Of a stretch of 42,706 bases of DNA, positions 1 through 12,840 are shown in pieces. The stretch is taken from assembly GCA_003640385.1 (NCBI GenBank), contig RCAB01000517.1, positions 1-42,706 on the forward strand, written 5' to 3'. The notes below the pieces were generated by a model. The model was not told where the DNA came from and ran no database searches. It saw nothing but the letters and a program-made list of their open reading frames with translations. A program made the translations under genes and the position numbers. Position 1 is the first letter of the stretch; every line of letters begins with the position of its first letter. The DNA comes from Setaria digitata (taxonomy: Eukaryota; Nematoda; Chromadorea; Rhabditida; Setariidae).

Positions 1-487
1 AATTTAACTTTTAACTTAAACTTTTAATTTCTACATCATATAATTCTTTTTTTTCTTTAATAACAATCGTCAAATTAATTAGTATTGCAACAAAAATGAA
101 AAATGAAGGGTGTAATTATCATATTTTGACAAAAAGGATTAGTGAGCAAGAAAAGCTATATAACAACAAGTAAATTACTTGAAAATACTGACTAATTTCG
201 GCGGTTAATAAAAAGGAAGCTTTTTTGAATTTTTGAGAAATGGAAGCATTATTTTATAGCCTAATTAAACAATTACTTATTTATTCTTGTTTAATTGCTT
301 AAAAAACAAAAATTGCGAATATTCATTCCTACAATGTGATATATAAATAAGCTGCCTTTTTCTTCAATTAATTGACTAGTAATCATCTGTCGCTTTGTTT
401 TTAAAATAAAAATTTCTGATTAATTAAATGTACTTTATGATATGCAAAATGTAAAATATCACGAACGTTAACAAGATATCACTGTAC

Positions 488-2203
488 TGATGAAATAATC
501 CGCCGATAAATAACCGCCGTGCAGCACTGTACCTGAAATACAATTTAAGTTAGAAAAGTCAACTTAATTAAAGGAAAAATGTTGTTTGGTTTTAAAAAAA
601 AGAAAAGACAATCAGATCAATGAATAAATTTTTCATTATAAACTGTTAAAACTATATTTTGTAATAAAAAAATTAATTAAATTAATGAAATAACAGGACA
701 TCTTATTTATAAAATAATAAATAAGCTGTTGGAAAAATGCAGGCTTAAAACTTGAAGTTACCATTACGCTGATAGTTTAACTAAATTTCAGACTTCGTTC
801 ATTAATCTTTATGAGAATTAGTTTGCTTATCAACTGATCATATGATAGAAGTAACCAGAGAGAGAGTGAATCGGGAGTATGTCCGGGTGTATGAAATACT
901 TCTAACCGATCACTTTCGCTCTTGCCAAGTTGTATTATTTCACCATCAGTCAACCATTTTGTCACCTTATATGGTCTCACCTAAACGACTGCTTTTTAAA
1001 ATGATCAATAATGAAATCAGAATGATCAAGAAGTAGTAAGATATCAAGGAATTTTATGGCTCCTCTTCGACTCAACAACTATTTTCTTCTTAGCTACACA
1101 ATTAATTTGTCTATTTCTTAAAATGAGCCAATGAATGCTTTAATAATTACTAATTTTTCATGGTCTGAAAAAGAAAAAGTTAATTAATTACCTGCCAATC
1201 ATAGTCATTATCATGAAGTTCAGTGTAGTATGGATTGCAATTAGATGCGCACAGAGCTTCTACATTAACAATAAGGCCACAGTTGCTAAGAGGTGAAAAT
1301 TGCCAGTTGTTCCCAGTCTTATGTAATGCGATGTATTTTAGTTAGATTGTCAGAAATTTAAATTAGCAGAAGAGTAGTACTTAACATTTCTAATTATCAG
1401 TATTAATCATAAAATATTGAATTTCAAGTACCATCCACAATTTAATAATTAAGTAAAAATTTTCAGTTATTATTAATTTCTCAACAATTAATAGAATCCA
1501 GAATGTTATTTAATGTGATAAGCACCTGTTCAGGATGATTGTGACTATTCACTACAAGTAGTCTTTTCTTTTGTTTCACTAATTTAAAATGGAATTCTAA
1601 GTAAGTGTATAAGTTGCCTGTCCCACATCCAGTATCAAAAAGCAATGCTGCAATTAAATTCATTTCTAAAATTAGAACGGAAATTAAAAATTATTATCAC
1701 ACATTGACCAAAAGGGTGTTAATTAATTTATCGATAAAAATAAAATCTGAATGTCTGGAAAAGCATAATAATAATTATTGTTATTATTTGCATTCTATCA
1801 TAGGCTATTTGATTAATTTATGAGTACAGTAGCATTAGAGTATTTTGTGCGATATACAAATTTAATTGTGCCATTAATACAACTATCAAATTATCAGTGT
1901 AGTATTACATGAAGCAAGTTTGTGATATTTTAATATTTTTCTTTTATATATACAGAACATAAATGCTTTATTAACTTAACGACTAAATTAGACGATATAA
2001 ATTGAAATGCTTAATGAAAATTCGTGTGAATAAATGAAAATTCAAAAGTTAATTCAAGAAATTACCTTTTTCTGTGCCAATAAGTAGATACATTAAAGGA
2101 TTATGTCTACAATAATCATTCTCGCGAATGCAATAAATGTTTGTCGATAATTTTTCTGTCCAATATGGCCATTTATTACTAATCATAATTGGCAAGAAAT
2201 AAT
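488..2203 (-). CDS. MBLAC2-like metallo-beta-lactamase-fold protein, 3' end off the left edge
   Basis: Five minus-strand exons join in frame: 2203-2066, 1647-1526, 1317-1192, 980-856 and 532-488, all with GT/AG borders and phases 1, 0, 0, 2, 2. The likely first Met is at 2186, just after a good acceptor (CTCTTTTAG) that could be a trans-splice site, but an upstream exon is not excluded. The product is about 180 residues before it leaves the window. It follows the MBL-fold order: strand segment LMYLLIGTEK (31-40), LLFDTGCGTG (42-51), the HxH loop NSHNHPEQTGN (74-84), then FHTPGHTPDSLSLW (152-165) and RRLFIGGLF (170-178). The overall pattern fits MBLAC2-type hydrolases, which in mammals cleave acyl-CoA thioesters. 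Oddities: the usual HxHxDH is HNHPEQ, and the Asp of the IGDLF motif is Gly, so catalysis is doubtful. The family is firm; activity and the N-terminus are uncertain. Confidence 0.8.
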
Positions 2204-5200
2204 CTAAAAGAGAAAAATTAGCAAAATTATATCACAATTTTCATTTTTAGCAAATATCAAATATCAATCCTTTTTTTTTTTCTACACGAAGCGGAAATAA
2301 AATAAGCATAATGAGCCTAATCAAACAAGAATATTGAGCTAATTCAAGGAAGAATATTAAGCATTTTCGGGTTTTTTCTTTTTCGCTTTAAGAATTGAGC
2401 TTTCTTCTTTATTTGATTTTGAATACTATTTGATATATCGCATATTTGTCATGCTTAGAACTTCATCTATTTGATCCACTTGATTTTATTAGCTAAAAAC
2501 TTCCAATGCAGTTCAAATTATATGAATTGTAAATTCGAAAATTAGAAGTTTAATAATTGAGGTTGAGAAGTGAAACGAATTTGAAAAGAACACTTTATTA
2601 ATTAATTTTATTATTTAATTATTAATTATTTAATTTAATTTTATTTTTAATTTTATTAATTATTTAATTTTATTTTATTTTTAATTTTATTAATTATTTA
2701 ATTATTAATTATTAATTTTGTTATTTATTATTTAATTATTAATTATTTAAAAACTAAACCTTTAATGCTTTAATGCAATATCATATTGATCATGTTCTTT
2801 AAATTAAGAAAATTTCTTTTTCCTTTTTTTTTTGTTGTTTATTACTTGTTTATAGAATTGTTAGATTTGTTGCTACTTAATTATTTTTCTTTTTTTCTTT
2901 TTTTTTAGAGCTTTTTGATCCATTCATTCTGTTTTGGCTATTTTTAATTATCACTAATTATGTGATATGGAGAGAAATATTTCATTAACAGTTAAAATTT
3001 AAAATTTCAGTTTTTGAATTTTGCAGCTATTTTATCGCACTTTATTTTAGATTCGATTTTTAATTGTTATCGAAATACTTATCAATCTAATATCTGTTAT
3101 TGTCAAATTTATATTTAATGTTTTGTCCACTAGTGTTTTGATATTTTCAGTCTTAAATTTAACGTATAATTGTAATTTCCTAACTTAATCACCTGTTGCT
3201 ACTATTCTTTTTCACTTTCTTTTTGTAGTAACATCTCCTATTACTGATATAATTCAATATTTCAATCATAGGAACACGTAGCGTTGCAACTGATTACCAT
3301 ATCAATAGTTTGATTATAATTAACTATATAGTCATGATACTTGAATTTTAATTTTGATTTTAATTTTACTAGAGGTTTTCCATTGTTCGTAATTTTTTTC
3401 TCTTTAATAAAATAATACTTATCATGTTCCTTTCCTTTAACAATATTTTTTGCCATAATAATTAATTTATTTCATTATTTCTCAATAATTTATAAATATT
3501 ATACTGATCTCCCTAGTTCATTTCTCTAACTTGTTGCTAACTACAAGTAATTCTCTTCCCTTATTTACTTTATTCAATTCGAATATATTAATTATATGAA
3601 TCTGAATTCCACTTCCTTTTCCATTCAGATTCTTATCTTTTAGCGTTATCACTTCAAAATTCCAAAGCATTTAGAAGTGTTTATGTCATATTTACTTTGA
3701 AATTATTTAGAACAGTCTTACACAACTACAGCTGTCTAGACAAATTCATTAATTTCAGATCCACTCAGAAATAAATTTTTATCAATATTGGTATACAATC
3801 TCTATCACTCAATGATTTAATCAATTCTTTTTGTCTCTACCGTACTACCAACTTTTTTCCTTTAATTAGCAGTTGTAAGTATCGCAAAAATATCTATTAG
3901 CAAATGATCGCCATATACAGCAAAGGCTTAATTTTTTTATATCATTTTAAAATTAATTATTCATATGAAGTTTTTGGCCGTTTCAGAATCATTTCATTAA
4001 ATATAATTGTTGAAGTAAGATTATAACAGTTATTCAGTTAATTCAATTAAAATTCAGTTTAAACTTTGTAAAGGTTAAAAGGAAGTAATTGTTATTAAGG
4101 GTCACTGGCATCATTTACTGATTTTTATTCATTCATCTCGTATTTCGTTCTTCGAAAAGTGCTTCATTTGATATGTACAAACGAAACGATGAACAAAGTC
4201 AAAACTGATCGTCAAAATTATAGTGAAAATACATTTACTTCCTAAGTTTTCACGTAAGCTTACACGTAGACCCTTATCACACTTATTGACACATTATCAC
4301 ACTGATATACGTTTCTCAAAGAACAACAGATCAAAGCTTGGATTGCAGCTAACGATTTTCAGCAAACACTTAAGTTTTACTAATTAAATAATCAATTAAT
4401 TAAGCTGCTGAATACTTTGTATTCAAGTTTCTAAAAGAATTGCGTAATCACTAAGCCTAGATTAGACTTTCAGTAGCTTTGTGTGTGTAAAACTACTTTA
4501 GTATTAAATAGTTATTTGGACAGCATATAATGTTCTGGTTCTAGACTAATTATCACGATGAACTATAATGTTGATTTGCTTATATGGCTCTCATTTATAG
4601 CTAAAAAAAGACCTAGAACTTTACCAACAACGATCAATTAATTTTATTTATTGCAAAAAGTGAATTAGGTAAAAGACGCTGTTTGAAGACCTACCTGAAC
4701 AATTTTAAACACGAATTTAAGAAGTAAAATTGGATGAAAATATTTCAAAACGGATGGAAAAAAATTATACCAATAAGATTTCTAATTAATGTTAATTAGA
4801 ATCACTGTTTGTGTGTTATTATCAGCGTGAACTCAACCTTCGTCTTTTTTTTTTTTTTTTTTTGAGACAATGAATATGAAATGAAATACACAAGCAAAAT
4901 TTCAGCTTTTCGTTTTCATATATGTATATATCAGTAAGCGTAAACGAGGAATACAAACTGATAAATATTCATTATTTCGAAAAGTGATGACACTGAAAAT
5001 GGTGACGATAGCAATAATGAATGATTATAATTTTTAGTTGGATTAATTAATTAATCGATTTTACAAAATCCGAACTTGCTATAAAAAGTACAGTAGTAAT
5101 GGCGAAAACTATTGCAATTTTAAATTATACCAAATGATTAATTATTTAATCAATTCTACAAGTCTCTGAAAAAAATTCAGAAATTGTGTATTAATCGAAT

Positions 5201-7997
5201 CAGTGGCTTTACAGAAAAAAAAAAACTTTAAATTTAAAACCAAAATTTTTTGGAAATATGGAAAATTTGAAACTATCATACAGATAATAGGTTGAAGAAA
5301 ACGCCAGTACCAATTTTTAAGTAATTTTTGCATTTTTTTTGGCAATAATTCTGAAATTTGCAGAAAAAAAAACAATTTTAAATGATTTATTTTATTGAAA
5401 ATTTAGACACGGAGCAATCGGAGAAATTTTGAATAATTACAAATAACTACAAATTTTCTTCAAGGATAACAGCGCAAATGGAGCAGCATATTTCTAGAAT
5501 ACCATGACTATTAAGGCAACAATCAAACTTGTCCCAAGCCTAAATTGTCAAGGATCATTTGGGTCGCCATTTATAGCTCGGTGATACGATATTTTGATAT
5601 GTTAATTTGAAAGATATTCTTTTCTGCTACTAATGAAATTTTTAATTCATGGATTTGAATGGCATTGATGAAGGGATATCTGACTGTAGATGATATGAAG
5701 AATGTTCACAACAGAGAAAATCCTCGGGATCTAAGAAAAGTGCAGTAATTGCTAACTAATTTTCACATTTTAGTTTTTCTAAAATGAAACGGCTTTCGTA
5801 GAGAGAGAGACTATTATCGGCTAAATTACTGTAATCTAAGATGTTCTTTAAATCGAAAGTTATGGACTGCAAAAGGATTGATAGAATAAAAAGTATGAGA
5901 AAGAGATGAAAAATTTCTCGAGGTCGATATCGTAGCTCGTTGAAGATTTCATGAATACGGATTATTAATAAACCTTTAATTTGGCCTGAAAAGTAAAATT
6001 AGATGCATGAATGCATCATTTTTTGAAGATGGAATACTGTATTTAAACAACTTTTGTACTATCCAGACTAAAGATATTCTGGGACGCTTTTCTGAAGAAT
6101 GGTAATATGAGAAAATGAAGTTTAAGTGACGAAAAATCTATTAATTTCATTTGTTCTTGTTGGAAATAAGTGAAATCTTTTCTAATAATTACGGTAATTT
6201 ACTTTTACAAGATTTCAAACAAAATAAATGAAAAGATATTTTGAATATAAAAAATATTTCATAGCTGAGTAAGAAATAGAAATATTAAAAGATAGCAAAT
6301 AGCAATACTGATTGTTTTTAGAAATATGTAATTAAATCTTTATAGCATATTTCAGGAGAATTTTCTTCTTCAAATTATAATTGTAAATGTTAATTAACGC
6401 CGATTAATTACAAATGATAAGAGCTTTTATAATAACAAACAAATCAAAAATAAAGATGTCCATACAAATATTTTAATGCATAAATGGCATTAGATGAAAA
6501 AAGAAAAAAAATTGAGAATATGGCCATTTAAGTATTTTGAGACCAAAGTGGCTAGCACGAGCCTTAGTCAAAAGTATCATTGCATGCTAATTATGCATGA
6601 AATTTGTTAAGGCAAGAGAAGAAACAATGCATTTTTAAGGGCATCCGGAAAATAGTTCTGGAAATTACTTTTAGTCACGTTTCTTGTTGCTTCTATTGAA
6701 CTGTTAGCTGCAAGTGTTAAAGGAAATGATCGTCAGGTAATGTCGTTACCTGCAAATTAAGATATTGGCAGGTAAAATTAGAAATTTAAGTGACAATTTC
6801 AAGCACTGTAACGTGATTTTTTGGATAAAATGTCGAAATTAAACTGAAATTATTGATAAAAAATCTTGAAATGAATCAAATTCCTCTTACGAAATTATTT
6901 TCTGCTATAAGTTCAGTAAGTTTCAGTGATTACAGTTTTACTTACACCATCTTGTGACATCCTTATAGGCTAGCATTACTTAAAAACAGGATTTGAACCA
7001 AATACAATAAAAATGGAAGAAGAAAGCAATTTTGCTCGATCAATAAGGTAATTACCTCTTTTTTTTCTTTGATCGGGAGGTCAATTACCATAGAATTCGA
7101 TCGGCCAAGAAATTAATTGTTGGAAATTTTGCCTGATTGAGCAACAAATTGCTAAATATTTTTGCTCGGATGATCGCAAATTCTGCTTGATCAATAATGC
7201 AATCATTGCGCATTAACAACCGGAGAGAATGATTTCCGATCCAACAAATTGATAGAGTAAAGTAAACGTATTTTATATTATATTAAAAGCAAATTTGAGC
7301 AAGCAAATAATCAATCCATCTGATATTTTTATGAGTTGAACAATAATGTCAACTAGTAAATTTTACCAAATGACATTTTACTAAGCAAATATCAACAGGG
7401 TGTATAAAACAAAGTAGTTTGTGAAAATATTTTCCCAAGAAAACATTAAATCTTGTATAATTATGTTTGTTATAAAGGAAGCAGCAAAAATAGTCGTAAG
7501 AAGAGGCATATTAAATCTTAGACAGCTCGGAACTATTATATTTTACAAACAAAAGTAATTAATTTCTTGGACAATAAAATGGACTGTCATTGTTTCGATT
7601 ATTTGCGATGAATCAGTCATTCATGTTATACTATACAACATACTACAGATATAACTAAAATAGGAGGCAAGTTATTATTAATCCAGGAATTTTAATTAGT
7701 AGCATCATTTAAATGTCTAGTGAAATTGATTCAACTTTTACGTCGTTTATATGGATGGAAATAAAGTTTTGAAAATTTGTAAATTTGTTTAAATGATAGA
7801 ATGAAGCTAGCAGTTTAGTTCATCACTTCGAGAAATTAAATTTACCTGATGTGCTATAAATTATGCGTACAATAATCCAAAAGAAAATCTTATTTAAAAT
7901 TTGGAAAATTTCCAGTTCAGGAAAGTATATAAGGAAATTAGCATATATTGAGAACAAAAATAAGCTTAATAAATTTGGCTAAATAAACATTCCATAT
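2204..7997. other. intergenic, 5.8 kb without a supportable gene
   Basis: This stretch is very AT-rich, with poly-T and poly-A runs. A TTAATTATTTAATTTTATT-type simple repeat lies at about 2596-2750. Short ORFs here, such as those at 3262-3456 and 5142-5375 on the minus strand, are Lys/Phe-rich products of base composition. I could not join them by splice signals to either flanking gene. It should hold the promoter of the MBL-like gene and the 3' flank of the LAPTM-like gene, but no specific site can be named. Confidence 0.5.
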
Positions 7998-8019
7998 TTT
8001 ATTTTTAGTAAGTTTTATT
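7998..8019 (-). promoter_or_regulatory. candidate polyadenylation signals of the first LAPTM-like gene
   Basis: Two AATAAA hexamers on the minus strand (8019-8014 and 8003-7998) lie about 63 and 79 bases beyond the TAG stop at 8082. The spacing and orientation suit 3'-end formation of the upstream gene. AATAAA is common by chance in DNA this AT-rich, so the assignment is tentative. Confidence 0.4.
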
Positions 8020-8081
8020 TTAGACTTTAGTTATTTCGCTATTTTTGCTTTTTAATATATGCTAATTACTTCAAAATAAAG

Positions 8082-10484
8082 CTATTTTTCGTAATAAAGT
8101 GATGGGAAATCACTGAAAAATGCATCATTGTTATTCAGTACGGATGCTAAATTTAGTGAAAATGATTTTTCTCGATCAATAATAAATTTCCGGAAGCGAC
8201 AGATGATATCCATAAACCAGAATTGAATCAATAACAGTGCTATCAATGTTAGTGCAAATAATAAACCAAACATTTGAATATCTGAAAAAGCATCTAATAG
8301 TTCTTATTATTATTATTCAAAGGCAATCTATTATAAACATTAGGATGATTTTGTATGCTTAAATTATCTAGATTTCAATTTCACATTTGTAATAAAAATA
8401 AATGCCGAAGTTGCACTTATGATTTTATCTAAAAAATAGTGCAATGTCCTGAAGGCAATATTATTATGATAATTAATTATCCAATTAAAGCTTGTACATG
8501 ATTTGGTTAGCATGAATTTAAATCACTCTGGATCACTTTTCTGTTGCTATGATATTAATGTTTGCTATTCAAGTATATAAAGGCTTGCATATCTTGCTTT
8601 ATCAATAAAAAATTTTGAAAAGTATTTAAGTTTTCCAGTGTATTCTTTTTTTTTTTCACACAATATATTAGAACATTAATATAATCATATCATTTTTATG
8701 AAGGGAGGGAAACTTAATTTTAATGGAGAAAATATTGAAAAAATTATATAATTAAACAAATAAAATTTAATTACGGAATTTGGTGACAGAAATGAGAAAT
8801 TTGAACCGAAGTAAAATTTTTTCAACTAAAATCATAGCAACAGAAAATAAAATTTATCAAAATGTAATAAGATTATTAAAATTCTGCAAAAAAAAAAAAA
8901 ACCGAATTTGGAGGTTGTATTGTGATCGATTCGTGTTCCAATAAGATCTGATGCAAGGCGATTAAGCATTTCATTGGAAAATGTAGAACCAATGATAAAT
9001 ATGATAATTATAAATACTGTACAGATGATTGATGTGACCTAAGGAAAGAGTTATCAAAATTGATTGTCAAATTATGTACATAACAAATGTTAAAAGCAAG
9101 AAGTAATTTCAGTGGAAAATTCGTTAATTTGTAAATCAGATTAAATACTTTCAGAAGTATCTTTTCGGTGATTTTGCAATATAAACTGGATAGCATAATT
9201 ATTAAGTTTAAAAATTTCCAATTTGAAAAATTTATTGCTTCTAAAAGAATTTACTCAATACCTAATTTGACAACTTTTGCAAATATTTTTTTTTTTTTTC
9301 TGAAAATTAATTGAATAAAGAAGAAATGAGTTTAGAAAAAATAGTAAATGTTACAATTAAGCAAGCATTTAGCAAATTTTTGTTTAATTTTCAAATTAGC
9401 TAACATGAATTAATAAATTTAGAAATGTTTAATTGAAATTTAAAAACTTATTTCGTCAAAAATCTCCTTCGATTATTAACTAACTTGAAAAATTATGTAA
9501 GGTAAGATGAACGTTTGTTTCTCTGTGAAAACGCCATATGCGAGAGTGCCAAAAATGGCCAAGGTGAAGGCCACTGAAGCAATGGAACAGAAGGCGAAAG
9601 TTACACCTTGTGAGGTTACGGCTACGGAAACAGCGAATAGCGAAGTGCAAAGGTAAGCTATGGAAACAACTCGAGCTGCCAGCTGAAACAGTCACGTAAG
9701 TTTCACGCAGTTTGCGCAACTTAAAGATTTGTTTAAGAATGGACTTATGGAAGTCAAAACGAACATTATTCTTATTATTAGTAATTCAAAAGCTTTTCCT
9801 TTTCCCTCCTCACATTAATTTGCATAGTTTTTTTATCTTTTATTTTTTCATCAAATTATCATTCAGATATCAAAGAATTTATGATAACAATAATGTCAAT
9901 TATGTTAGCAGTGTTAAAAAGTGCCAATTATAATGTTTTCATTAGTCTTTTATCATCCTCATGCAAATCAGAATGCATGATTAAATTTTATCAGATCGAA
10001 AATTGTGAAGGGAAAAGTTTAAATCGAACTTATATAATACCGTTATTTCTAACATTTCTTGATTTATATAAACTTCCAAAAAACTTACAAATCTAAAAAA
10101 AGGCTTTTAAAAATAACTCATAGGAAACTCGTGAAGACTTATTAACTAATTACTTAAAAAAATCCCTTGCTTGCATTATTGTTTTTTATAATAAGTTTGC
10201 TTTAATGAAAAATTTAAACAAACCGTAATATGCATATGTCCATGACAGCACTGATATTTCTGATCATTATGATCAAAATTTCGTTCATGAGTACTACCAA
10301 GTGAGGGATAGGATGGTATTAGTGCTGGTGATAATTGATTATCAGGTGTTATCGGTATCACATATTGTGGTGGAATTGTTGATAGTTCTGGTTTTGGAAC
10401 GATTTGTTCTGCCACATCCGGTACTTCAGTTACTGCACCTTCGGGTACTACTGATGATAATGGAATGGATGATGGTGATGACAT
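8082..10484 (-). CDS. LAPTM4/5-like four-span lysosomal membrane protein (first of two)
   Basis: Four exons, 10484-10224, 9682-9485, 9038-8903 and 8281-8082 (TAG stop), join in frame with phases 0, 0 and 1 to give 264 residues. An in-frame TAA lies four codons before the ATG. Residues 1-75 form a Pro/Ser/Thr-rich cytosolic tail with a PPQY (PPxY) motif at 38-41. A Cys/His segment, YQCCHGHMHIT (77-87), precedes the first span. Membrane spans lie at about 88-109, 113-139, 147-172 and 202-222, followed by a cytosolic tail. The layout, including the CC motif just before span 1 and a fourth span ending in aromatic and basic residues (FWFMDIICRFRKF), resembles nematode relatives of lysosome-associated transmembrane proteins. 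Those sit in late endosomes and lysosomes and bind NEDD4-type ligases through PPxY motifs. Family assignment rests on architecture and recall, not a search. The membrane topology is well supported. Confidence 0.83.
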
Positions 10485-11033
10485 TACTAATATGAGTTAA
10501 AATATGATTTATTCTAACAGAAATTTTAAAATTAATCAACACTGAAAGCTTTTACCAGTTGTGATTCTAATAAACAAAAACTATCAACCGTTAGGGCCAC
10601 CTGTACAAATAATGTAAGTTTTTATAAGCTTATGAAATATCCATCATTTTAGCTATGAATTTTTCCATCTCTCTAACTATATTTTCCCCTCTTTTTTTTT
10701 CATTTCCTTTATTTTATTCATTTCATTTTTAATGATTCTGTGCTCTTTCTTTTTTTTTGTTTGCTTTAAAATAGAATCTATTTTTGCATAAATTATTGCA
10801 ATAAAACAAATTAGCAAAATTCAAAAAGTGAAATTTTCCTTTATTATAAAAGAAAAAAAGAAAAAGGAAATTTAAATGAAAATTTTACACTGATTGAAAT
10901 GATTAAAAAATTATGTTTAGAAAACTTTTTTGTCCAATGTAAGTAAATAAATGGTTCTTGTGCGTGTTTACTGTATTGAAAATGAATTATTGTCAGTAAA
11001 AATTCGATACGGTCCCCAAAAGAAAATGTCCAA

Positions 11034-11677
11034 ATGACTGAAATTCAAATCATGATCATTTGATTTAAATATCATTTAAGTGCAAGGTGAATTTAATTGT
11101 GACTGGCTGAAATTCAAATGATGATCACTTCAAATGTCGGCTTAAGTGCAAAGTGATTTTATGATGATTGACTGACTGATTGAAATTCAAATGGTGATCA
11201 CTTCATTCAAATGTCGGCTTAAGTGCAAAGTGATTTTATGATGATTGACTGATTGATTGAAATTCAGATGATGATCACTTCATTCAAATGTTGGCTTAAG
11301 TGCAAAGTGATTTTATGATGATTGACTGATTGATTGAAATTCAGATGATGATCACTTCATTCAAATGTTGGCTTAAGTGCAAAGTGATTTTATGATGATT
11401 GACTGATTGATTGAAATTCAGATGATGATCACTTCATTCAAATGTTGGCTTAAGTGCAAAGTGATTTTATGATGATTGACTGATTGATTGAAATTCAGAT
11501 GATGATCACTTCATTCAAATGTTGGCTTAAGTGCAAAGTGATTTTATGATGATTGACTGATTGATTGAAATTCAGACGATGATCACTTCATTCAAATGTT
11601 GGCTTAAGTGCAAAGTGATTTTATGATGATTGACTGATTGATTGAAATTCAGATGATGATCACTTCATTCAAATGTT
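11034..11677. repeat. 77-bp tandem repeat (minisatellite), about 8.5 copies
   Basis: The marker AAGTGCAA recurs at 11078, 11144, 11221, 11298, 11375, 11452, 11529 and 11606. The spacing is 66 bases for the first step and then exactly 77 for every later one. The first two or three copies at the left are diverged and the rest are nearly identical, differing at only a few positions. Each unit holds GATGATCACTTCATTCAAAT and GATTGACTGATTGATTG. Because 77 is not a multiple of 3 and all frames carry stops, it is not a coding repeat. It lies between the two LAPTM-like genes. Confidence 0.95.
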
Positions 11678-11787
11678 CTTTTAAGAGAAAAACATTTCAT
11701 ACAAGCATAAACAGTGGAAATATTATTCATTTTATATTGCAATTTCAGTCGAAATAAAAATTAATGGTAACTGAGTTTTTATTTTTA

Positions 11788-11991
11788 TTAGTTACATGAC
11801 CGATAGTTTGTCAAAAACTCTTTTTCAAGTTCGACTAAACAAAATAAGTACATAAGTAGGCCAATCAAAGATGACAACAAAAGCAATTCATAAATGCTAA
11901 GAAATTTTAAACTAAATAAGTATGTGATTAAAAAAACCACCAAACCTAACAAATTTGCTAATATCATGACGAAAATTCCTGTACTTTCCAT
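11788..11991 (-). CDS. possible small two-span membrane protein, 67 residues, unrecognised
   Basis: An uninterrupted ATG-to-TAA frame encodes 67 residues with two strongly hydrophobic stretches, about 5-27 and 32-53. A charged end follows (ELEKEFLTNYRSCN). It lies on the same strand as its neighbours, between the two LAPTM-like genes and just upstream of the 77-bp repeat. It cannot be spliced in frame as an alternative last exon of the upstream LAPTM-like gene, because an acceptor at TACAG would need phase 1 and that gene offers phases 2 and 0. It could be a real microprotein, a degenerate exon of a lost paralogue, or chance, since T-rich DNA readily encodes hydrophobic peptides. Confidence 0.35.
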   Translation of the reverse strand: MESTGIFVMILANLLGLVVFLITYLFSLKFLSIYELLLLSSLIGLLMYLFCLVELEKEFLTNYRSCN

Positions 11992-12840
11992 AAAACTTTA
12001 AAGGAAATAGTGGAAAATGCTATTAAATTCGTTAAAATATGAAGTTTTCAACATTTTTTACGAACATTTTAAAGTGAGAAAAAAAACTGAGGCGAATGAA
12101 AATTGGCAAATTTTTGAAAAAATATCTGTGTAAAATTAAATTTGTGAAATTTCAATGAAAAAAAAAACAAAAAAAACAAAAATGAATTTTAAAAAAATGG
12201 TGGTGAAAGGTACAATAAAAACTGGAAAAAAAAATTACGGATGGACACAAAATGCTTTGATTTCGAAAATGGATAACATAAAATTCTTTCCCTTTTTTTT
12301 TTCGCCGAAATTGCTTTTTGTGGGAATGGGAATGATGATTGGAAGGAAAGTGATATGATTTCGGCGATAAAAACATTCTGATATTCTAATGCTATTAACT
12401 TTTATCAAATCGTTCTTTTTTTTTTAGTGTATGGTAGAAATGTAATGGATAGAAATGTAAAATTTCATTTTAATCAATACTTTCTCTTTTTTACGGTGTG
12501 CATAAGAAAAAGTAAGCATAATTTTAAGTTTAATTTACAAAATGGATATTACCATTGTTATCGATGTGAAATTTATGAAATTTTTTGGGATCGATATGTA
12601 CAGGAAGAAAGAGAGAGAGAGAGAGAGGGAGTGAAAGAATATTTTCGAGAAGCTTGATTACTATAAAGGAAAAAAAAAAAAAGATTAATAGCTGTTGCTG
12701 AAATAAAGCTAAAGAGTGTACCTCCGTAATGATATTTTCTAATTCTAATTAATTTCGCAAAAAAAAAAAAAAAAATGAAATGTATTCGAAAATGATAAAT
12801 CAATAGCTGATCGATCATACTTGATTGAAATTATAAGCTT
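11992..12840. other. intergenic with simple sequence
   Basis: This stretch contains poly-A and poly-T runs and a GA tract at about 12608-12630. Short Lys- and Phe-rich frames occur on both strands and look like base-composition products. No clear polyadenylation hexamer follows the stop at 12841. Confidence 0.5.

Noticed and set aside
3262..3456. 64-residue minus-strand Lys-rich ORF as an upstream exon of the MBL-like gene
   Set aside because: The composition is AT-driven, and I found no donor with the phase needed at 2203.
8114..8273. The exon at 8082-8281 as the N-terminal exon of the MBL-like gene
   Set aside because: A phase-1 donor at 8114 would join the MBL exon at 2203 in frame. However, the same segment fits better as the last exon of the LAPTM-like gene: a strong acceptor at 8281, phase 1 from exon 3, it supplies the missing fourth span, and it ends in a stop.
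9480..9719. 79-residue minus-strand frame rich in His, Phe and Arg
   Set aside because: It is an out-of-frame reading of exon 2 of the LAPTM-like gene. The correct frame gives two clean membrane spans and joins its neighbours.
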